DNA of 64,000 nucleotides from Silene latifolia (taxonomy: Eukaryota; Streptophyta; Magnoliopsida; Caryophyllales; Caryophyllaceae). Both the position numbers and the translations under genes were made by a program. Below the pieces are notes generated by a model. The model worked only from the letters and a program-made list of their open reading frames with translations. It made no database searches and was not told the origin of the DNA. This document shows positions 56,419 to 64,000 of this stretch, one piece after another. Within the stretch, counting starts at the first letter, position 1. The number at the start of each line of letters is the position of its first letter. The stretch covers positions 19,839,541 through 19,903,540 of the forward strand of contig NC_133537.1 in NCBI RefSeq assembly GCF_048544455.1, given 5' to 3'.

Positions 56419-59194
56419 AAAGGTCGAGATGAGGGATGCGAATAGTGGCAAATTGGGATGTGTAAGGATTTATGGAGGGAGACGGTTAGGATTGTGTTGC
56501 TTAAGGATATATGTAATGAAGGGTTGCGTTAGAGGGATGAAGTAGAGGGGTATGTAGTGAACGTAGATGGAGTTATATCGCGACGTGGATTTGTAGATAG
56601 TGATTGAGTTTGGGAATTTGGAATATCAAGGGGTGAGCCTAGTGTGTAATTCTTTGGGAAAATAACGGTATGAGGTAAATTTTGGGTTTCTAGAGATACG
56701 AAAGGGAGATACGACTAATTGAAGAGTAATTGTTAGTGTGTGGACTTGATGGCGACAAGGGTGAGTGAGAAGCAAGATGAGAGAGGATAAATGATAAGAA
56801 GAATGATAAGATATTGATATGAATTAATGGAATTAGAATTGTGGAGCTATGGGAAAATAAACAAATTACTAAAGAGTTAGGTAGAAAGAGAAAGGAGATG
56901 AATTATTAATTGGTATTATTGAGTAAAAAGGGGGAAAGAGGGATGCAAGTAAGTTGAGAGAACATTGACCGGAGTTAAGGAGCATGAAGGTAGGAAATTA
57001 TGGAAATGTACGATAGCCTCACTAGAGGGTGTGAGTTAATGGTTATATAGGAGAGCAGGACGACATGTTAGCCGTGAGTTTCGAGGTATTATGGGAATAA
57101 GAAGCTTTTAAAGTGTTTGCACGATCTGAGATTTTGGTGGAGAGTTAGGTAACGATATGATAAAGGATAGAATTGGGAATAATGTTGAGGTATATTTTTT
57201 TGATGGTTTGGATGTTCGTTATTTGGGATGATAACCAAGGAGAGGGAACGGATTGTTATATTAAGAAGTGATAGTTAGAAAGTAGTCACATGAAGGATGT
57301 TGGTGTCATAGTATTGTCACTAGTGGTTGAGGATAATGTTACTTTAGGGAAGTTAGTCATTCTAATGAGGTTGATTTTGTGGAGGTGCTTAGTATGTTTG
57401 GTTGTGAAGGAGTATAAGATGTGGATATATGAGGTGTTCGCTGGAAGTTGAGTACTGATGTTATGGCTACATTTGCCGGAGGGGTGATAATTGTGTGTAT
57501 GAGAGGATATGTTATGAAAGGCACCTGAGTTAAGTCCGGATGAGAGGTATTCATTGTCAAGTGGTAACTTACGTGATCAGGATTGGCTAGTTAGATTCGA
57601 TTATGGGTCCATGAGGTGTGTAAAACTTTATGTGAGATTCTAGCCTCACGAGTAATGGTGTGGCATGATAGTTATGAGTCATTATATGTGTGTACCGCGT
57701 CATATGTTATACTTATATGTGTATGTATCATATCTGTAAGTAATGGTGTGAGATTCCGACCTTAAGAGTCATGGTATGGATAATATTCATAAGGTTGGTA
57801 TTTGTGATTCCGTCTAATGTGCTGCGTCGTGATCTGGTCTTGTGGTCAAGGAAGTTGTGCTGAGTCAGTGTTATGAGATTGTAAAATTTGTGATGGCTAT
57901 CGATGTGGTTTTGTGCACTGTGCACGGTAATTCGTGTTGTGATACGAGTATTTTCGTGTTGTCATCGATCGTTGTTTGTTTACTGCTATTTCCTGTCAGT
58001 GTCGGTCGGGGCATTTAGACCGTTGTGTTGTTTCCCGATGTTCCGTACTAGTGTCGGTATGGGTATGGTCCTATTAGTTGTATTGAGTATGATATGAAAA
58101 AGAGTTGGGTATGGTTCTGTTGTTGTCATGGCATAGTAATATTCTGTTAATGGGACACAGTTGTGAGAGGCTGTTGGAGTACTTTTGATCTTGTGTTAGA
58201 TGAGACATAGTTGTGGCAAGAGAATTATGGAGCATGTGTGGCATTGAACTGGAACTACAGTTGGTTTAACACCTTTTCTTGGGACAGCGAGTACGGAGTT
58301 TTAGGACTTAGTATCATGTCAAGTCAAGGGTGAGTTTTGTGGTAATAGAAGAGATGAACTTGAGGAGTTAATGTGAGTATGTGTAACACTTGAGGATTAT
58401 GAGATACGATTGTGGAGATAAGTGTATATGTATATAGAAGTATGTCGTTGTGTGGTAATGTAGAAGAGATGGAGTAGTGGTTATACTGAGGATTCTTTGA
58501 TATATGTTATGGGAGTACAGATTAATTGGAGGCACGAGAACTGCTAGAGAAAGAGAGTCCTGGATATAGGAATGGTTGTAAGTCTTGAGGTTATAGTGGT
58601 TTATCATTGACATGCGTTGATAATGAGGTTTATGGGAGGTATGACAATGGACCTAGTATTAGTGAGTTACAAGGACGTAACTTTTATCTTAAGAGGAGTA
58701 GGATGCGACAAAGAGAGTTTGATGATTATACATGTTATGGTACAATTGGAAGTTTGAGTGTTGGTGTGAGTAAGGATGGATTTGTGTTGGGATTGATTTT
58801 ATGGCAGGTAATGGCAGTGCTCGTAGTAGTATGATGTTTAGGACTGTGAGTAACGGATTATGTGAGGATGTTTATGTGTGTGAGTAAACTTCGAGGACAA
58901 AGTTCGTTTTAAGGGTGGTAGAATGTAACATTCCGTCTTGATGGTTGATCTTATTTTGTGGAGTGTCTTGTTATTGAGTTGCTAGTGAGTGGTATAGAAG
59001 TGAGACAAGCTTGGCAACATTATATTGTGGTTATTCGATAATATTATGGAGTCAGTATTAGGAGGCTATGTTGAGATGTTATCGTGAGCCGTGTTGTGAA
59101 AGTAAGCGTGATTGGTGGACTTAGTGTTAGGTGTCCAGGTTTTATAGGTTAGGTTGGAACTTCGGGGACGAAGTTCTTTTTAAGGGGGGAAGAC
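56414..59194 (+). other. Internal region of unit 1, right part, to the polypurine tract
   Basis: Begins with the second copy (56414-56883) of sequence already present at 47117-47590, then continues as in unit 2. No gene is supported. Two Tekay-type signatures occur: AAACTTCGAGGACAAAGTTC at 58886-58905 followed by a purine run and TGTAACATTCCG, and GAACTTCGGGGACGAAGTTC at 59157-59176 followed by the true polypurine tract (59182-59194). Confidence 0.75.
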
Positions 59195-60531
59195 TGTAAT
59201 ACTACGGATTTTATAGGCCGGTACTCGACCGAGTATGGCCTACTCGGTCGAGTAGTGTGGATCGTGTAGTCAGTTTGGCTACTGCCAAGGAACACTCGGC
59301 CGACTATGATGAATACTCGACCGAGTAGAGGATACTCGGCCGAGTATACTCTATACTCGACCGAGTATCTGGTCTAGCGAGTAATATTTCAGCGGTTTGA
59401 TTCGGGAGTAATTAGAGGTTATATAATTTCGATAACCAGTTTCTAAACATCATTTTACAAAACCTAATCAAACGTACGACGCTCTAATCACTCTCAATCT
59501 CTCATCTTTGTATGTGTGGATAATCTCAGCAATCGCATTCAATCTTTCACCCTTTCGTCGGTAAGTATTTATTCCCATGTTTGTTCATGATTAATTCTAG
59601 GGTATGTCTTTAATTATGAATTTGGGAGAAATGGGGTTTTGCATATAGTGTTTGCGTTATGTGATTGTTGATTATCATTGTTGTACGTGACGATGTGGTA
59701 TTTGTTATGCATATTGTATGATTGATTGCAGCATAGCGGATTGCGAAAAGGTAGGGTTTCTCCTACTCATTACTGTTAATTGATTAAGATTAAATTTGTT
59801 TCGTAATTGTTATTATCTGCTGATCATCGGAGGATGGATGTTGTGGTGACGGTGTTGGTGTGGTTGTGTTGTGACAGCTGTGATGCTGTGTGTGTGTGTG
59901 TGATTGTGGTAGAGTCACTTGCGGGAGTGGCTTCACACCCTAGTTCGCCCTCCGTGGAACCCGCCACGGGAGGGGATGTGCACATTAAGGGACATGGATT
60001 GTTAGTCGCTCGTTGATGAGCTGGACTAGGTGGGGATGGGCTGCGGTCACCCACTGGCGGAGTGGATTACCTATTGCGTAGGTAATTTGGCAGGGCTAAA
60101 CACTTCGGTGTGTAGTCGGTTACTACGGAGGATGATCAGCCGGTTACATTATTTGTTTGTCTTATCTTAATTGAACGGTACTGACCCCGTGTTGTTGTTT
60201 TGTAAAACCTGCGGTAATCCATTCGGGGATGGTGAGTAGAGTATGACAAGTAATGCAGAAGTTTAGCTATGGGACAGTCATGGGGAGTCATCACTTCGAG
60301 TCTAGCTTCCGCTGTTACGAGTTTAGTTGTCTTTGATTTCAGTTGTTTTGACGCCCTTACACTTTTATTTTGAGTTGGTCTGAGATAATGTAATCGTTAA
60401 ACTCTCTATACTTTAATATAGTTGTTTTGGATTGTTGCTTTTGATATACTAACCTCGGGCAACCGAGATGGTAAAAGCTTCTCGTGCTAGGGTAGTCCTT
60501 GGTAAGGTACCTTGGTATGAGGGGTGTTACA
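59195..60531 (+). repeat. LTR 2 of the Gypsy derivative (shared by two units)
   Basis: 1337 bp from TGTAATACTACGGATTTT to GGGGTGTTACA, aligned along its length to LTR 1. It serves as 3' LTR of unit 1 and 5' LTR of unit 2: a polypurine tract precedes it and a primer site (60535-60546) follows it. Confidence 0.95.
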
Positions 60532-60949
60532 AAGTGGTATCAGAGCCGACGATCCCGGCACCTAAAACTAATGAACCCAATGAACTTAGGGAGTCTAAAT
60601 AAAATGAACCCAGGGAGAGTTGTTTGGAGCTGCCGCAAAGACTTGGGAGACGTCCTGAAGTCGCATTAAGGCCCTTACGATCTCAAGCAGGTCACTTGGG
60701 GGGGGGGACTGTTGTATGTTTGAGTCATGTGTGTGTAATACTTGTAACTTGAGCCTTGTGAAGTGGTTGGATGACATGGTAAAAGTGTTAGAACATGGTA
60801 GTATATGAAAGGTGGATTTTGAATTCGCATATGATAGATCTTGAGCCTGAAGTATATTAAGCATGATGAATGGTAGTGGTACATGTATAAATGAGCATGA
60901 TGATGTTAATGTTTGGTTTGTTGGTAGTAACATGTCATTAAGGGCATGC

Positions 60950-60989
<40 letters not shown>

Positions 60990-63900
60990 ATGTTGTATTT
61001 AATTTTCATGTGAGTATGATAAGAGTTCAATTATGTACTGCTTTCTTGAAGTATTGAGTTGTTGTTGTTGCCTTATGCATGTTCAAATTGTTTTGGTTTA
61101 GAAAATTTGATTTGTATGAAGATCGATTACCGAAGGGGTTGCCTTAAAACTGTCATAAGTTGAGTTCTAGAAATGATATTGCTGTAATTCTAATTGGAGG
61201 TGATAGCTTGTCTTCTTACGATTCTAACGATAGGTCACACGCCCAGATTGACCAAGTAACGAGTGAGATACGACTGTTTTACGAAAACTGGACGGTGGTG
61301 AGAACTGCGACGATACTCGGCCGAGTAGCCCTACTCGGCCGAGTATCTTTTATACTCGACCGAGAATTCCATATTTGGCCGAGTAATCTCTCTGTGATAA
61401 TTCTGTTTAGCTTCTGAAGTCGTTAACTCGGCCGAGTAGTCTCATTACTCGACCGAGTACCCTGTACTCGACCTAGTATGCTACATACTCGACCGAGTAC
61501 CTTAGTGGGCGGCCATTTTGAGTCGGTGGCTATGTTTTTACCTTAATTTTAATCGGTGGCTATGTTCTTACTTTTGTTATGAGTCGGCGGCTATGTTCTT
61601 ACATTGTTTTGAGTCGTAGCTTATGTACACATGTATGTCTTGGGTCTTAAAGCGTTCTTTTATATATGTGACGGTCTGGATACGTAAGTTACCAAAGACT
61701 ATGACGAGGAGAATTCCGGCTTGTGAAGGACATGTGTTGGGTAAGGAAGACATGTGTTAATATGGTTGTGAGGGATAGTGGAAAAAGCAAAGGGAGGAAT
61801 GATGAGCTAATCAAGCTGATGAACATGTTGGTGAGATATGGTGAGAGATATAGTCGTGTGTTGAGTAATATAAAAGTCAGTGTTTATGGGCAAGAGTGAT
61901 ATAAGTGTAAAGAAATGTGAGGATGAAAGGTTTAGATGAGGGATGCGAATAGTGGCAAATTGGGATGTGTAAGGATTTATGGAGGGAGACGGTTAGGATT
62001 GTGTTGCTTAAGGATATATGTAATGAAGGGTTGCGTTAGAGGGATGAAGTATAGGGGTATGTAGTGAACGTAGATGGAGTTATATCGCGACGTGGATTTG
62101 TAGATAGTGACTGAGTTTGGGAATTTGGAATATCAAGGGGTGAGCCTTGTGTGTAATTCTTTGGGAAATTAACGGTATGAGGTAAATTTTGCGTTTCTAG
62201 AGATACGAAAGGGAGATACGACTAATTGAAGAGTAATTGTTAGTGTGTGGACTTGATGGCGACAAGGGTGAGTGAGAAGCAAGATGAGAGAGGATAAATG
62301 ATAAGAAGAATGATAAAATATTGATATGAATTAATGGAATTAGATTAGTGGAGCTATGGGAAAATAAACAAATTACTAAAGAGTTAGGTAGAAAGAGAAA
62401 GGAGATGAATTATTAATTGGTATTATTGAGTAAAAAGGGGGAAAGAGGGATGAAAGTAAGTTGAGAGAGCGTTGACCGGAGTTAAAGAGCATGAAGGTAG
62501 GAAATTATGGAAATGTACGATAGCCTCACTAGAGGGTGTGAGTTATATAGGAGAGCAGGACGACAAGTTAGCCGTGAGTTTCGAGGTATTAAGGGAATAA
62601 GAAGCTTGTGGAGTGTTTGCACGATCTGAGATTTTGGTGGAGAGTTAGGTAACGATATGATAAAGGATAGAATTGGGAATAATGTTGAGGTAGATTTTGT
62701 TGATGGATTGGATGTTCGTTATTTGGGATGATAACCAAAGAAAGGGAACGGATTATTATATTAAGAAGTGATAGTATGAGAGTAGTCACATGAAGGATGT
62801 TGGTGTCATAGTATTGTCACTAGTGGTTGAGGATAATGTTACTTTAGGGAAGTTAGTCATTCTAATGAGGTTGATTTTGTAGAGGTGATTAGTATGTTTG
62901 GTTGTGAAGGAGTATAAGATGTGGATATATGAGGTGTTCGCTGGAAGTTGAGTACTGATGTTATGGCTACATTTGCCGGAGGGGTGATAATTGTGTGTAT
63001 GAGAGGATATGTTATGAAAGGCACCTGAGTTAAGTCCGGATGAGAGGTATTCATTGTCAAGTGGTAACTTACGTGATCTGGATTGACTAGTTAGATTCGA
63101 TTATGGGTCCATGAGGTGTGTAAAACTTTGTGTGAGATTCTGGCCTCACGAGTAATGGTGTGGCGTGATAGTTACGAGTCATTATATGTGTGTACCGCGT
63201 CATATGTTATACTTATATGCGTATGTATGATATCTGTAAGTAATGGTGTGAGGTTCCAACCTTAAGAGTCATGGTATGGATAATATTCATAAGGTTGGTA
63301 TTTGTGATTCTGTCTAATGTGCTGCGTCGTGATCTGGTCTTGTGGTCAAGGAAGTTGTGCTGAGTCAATGTTATGAGATTGTAAAAGTTGTGATGGCTAT
63401 CGATGTGGTTTTGTGCACTGTGCACGGTAATTCGTGTTGTGATATGAGTATTTTCGTGTTGTCATCGATCGTTGTTTGTTTACTGCTATTTCCTGACAGT
63501 GTCGGTCGGGGCATTTAGACCGTTGTGTTGTTTCCCGATGTTCCATACCAGTGTCGGTATAGGTATGGTCCTATTGGTTGTATAGAGTATGATATGAAAA
63601 AGAGTTGGGTATGGTTCTGTTGTTGTCATGGCATAGTAATATTCTGTTAATGGGACACAGTTGTGAGAGGCTGTTGGAGTACTTTTGATCTTGTGTTAGA
63701 TGAGACATAGTTGTGGCAAGAGAATTGTGGAGCATGTATGGCATTGAACTGGAACTACAGTTGGTTTAACACCTTTTCTTGGGACAGCGAGTACGGAGTT
63801 TTAGGACTTAGTATCATGTCAAGTCAAGGGTGAGTTTTGTCGTAATAGAAGAGATGAACTTGAGGAGTTAATGTGAGTATGTGTAACACTTGAGTATTAT

Positions 63901-64000
63901 GAGATAAGATTGTGGAGATGAGTATATATGTATATAGAAGTATGTCGTTGTGTGGTAATGTAGAAGAGATGGAGTAGTGGTTATACTGAGGATTCTTTGA
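60532..64000 (+). mobile_element. Gypsy derivative, unit 2 internal region (runs off the window)
   Basis: Starts with the primer site TGGTATCAGAGC (60535-60546) and aligns with 45649-47590 and then 56884 to about 58510 without the CACTA, showing the uninterrupted internal region. It has a short TA repeat (about 60950-60987) and an ACTCGRCCGAGTA array at 61312-61502. No coding similarity was found on either strand. Confidence 0.85.

Noticed and set aside
57903-58097. Small plus-strand frames in the Gypsy derivative (57903-58097, 58607-58834)
   Set aside because: No family resemblance, and the matching stretch of unit 2 does not keep them as clear genes.

Overview
The window is plant nuclear DNA made almost wholly of nested transposable elements. 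No host gene, rRNA gene, tRNA gene or CRISPR array could be supported. The elements point to a eudicot: Ty3/Gypsy and Ty1/Copia LTR elements primed by initiator tRNA-Met, CACTA (En/Spm) transposons, L1-type LINEs and MITEs. The ACTCGRCCGAGTA arrays in many LTRs suggest Caryophyllales to me, but that is inference and not secure.

Left block (1-34071) reads as one nest. A minus-strand Tork/Tnt1-like Copia element (17234-34071) was hit by a Gypsy LTR (partial, 16481-17233). That LTR abuts the right end of a Tat/Athila-like Gypsy (1392-16480). Inside that Gypsy sit the end of a CACTA element (1-1391) and a gag-only Copia element (4784-14840, 5-bp target duplication CATCT) whose left LTR is duplicated in tandem. 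Within the Tork pol region a solo LTR (17860-31904, duplication TTGCC) was split by a non-autonomous Tekay-like Gypsy (18291-30649). The 5' LTR of that Gypsy was split by a second solo LTR (18570-22435), itself split by a third (19430-20815, duplication ATAAT), and by a short CACTA derivative (22786-24596).

Middle block (34072-44282) holds a fourth solo LTR (34633-38858, duplication AACAC) carrying a fifth solo LTR (35329-36702, duplication TCAAC), a Tourist-like MITE and a MULE-like element. A Stowaway MITE and two truncated L1-type LINEs follow; the second LINE carries a TRIM-like LTR.

Right block (44283-64000) is a large non-autonomous Gypsy derivative without gag-pol, arranged LTR-internal-LTR-internal so that two units share one LTR. 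Its first unit is interrupted by an autonomous-type CACTA (47591 to about 56.2 kb). That CACTA has a four-exon TNP2-like transposase that is open apart from one TGA, and a second multi-exon Transposase_24-like gene.

The most interesting signals are predicted RNA structures. The LTR at 18570-22435 has an array of hairpins with constant loops and stems that change by paired substitutions. Several related LTR families share a multi-hairpin module with compensatory changes. Short palindromes recur in the first part of most LTRs. All coordinates and pairings were worked out by eye.
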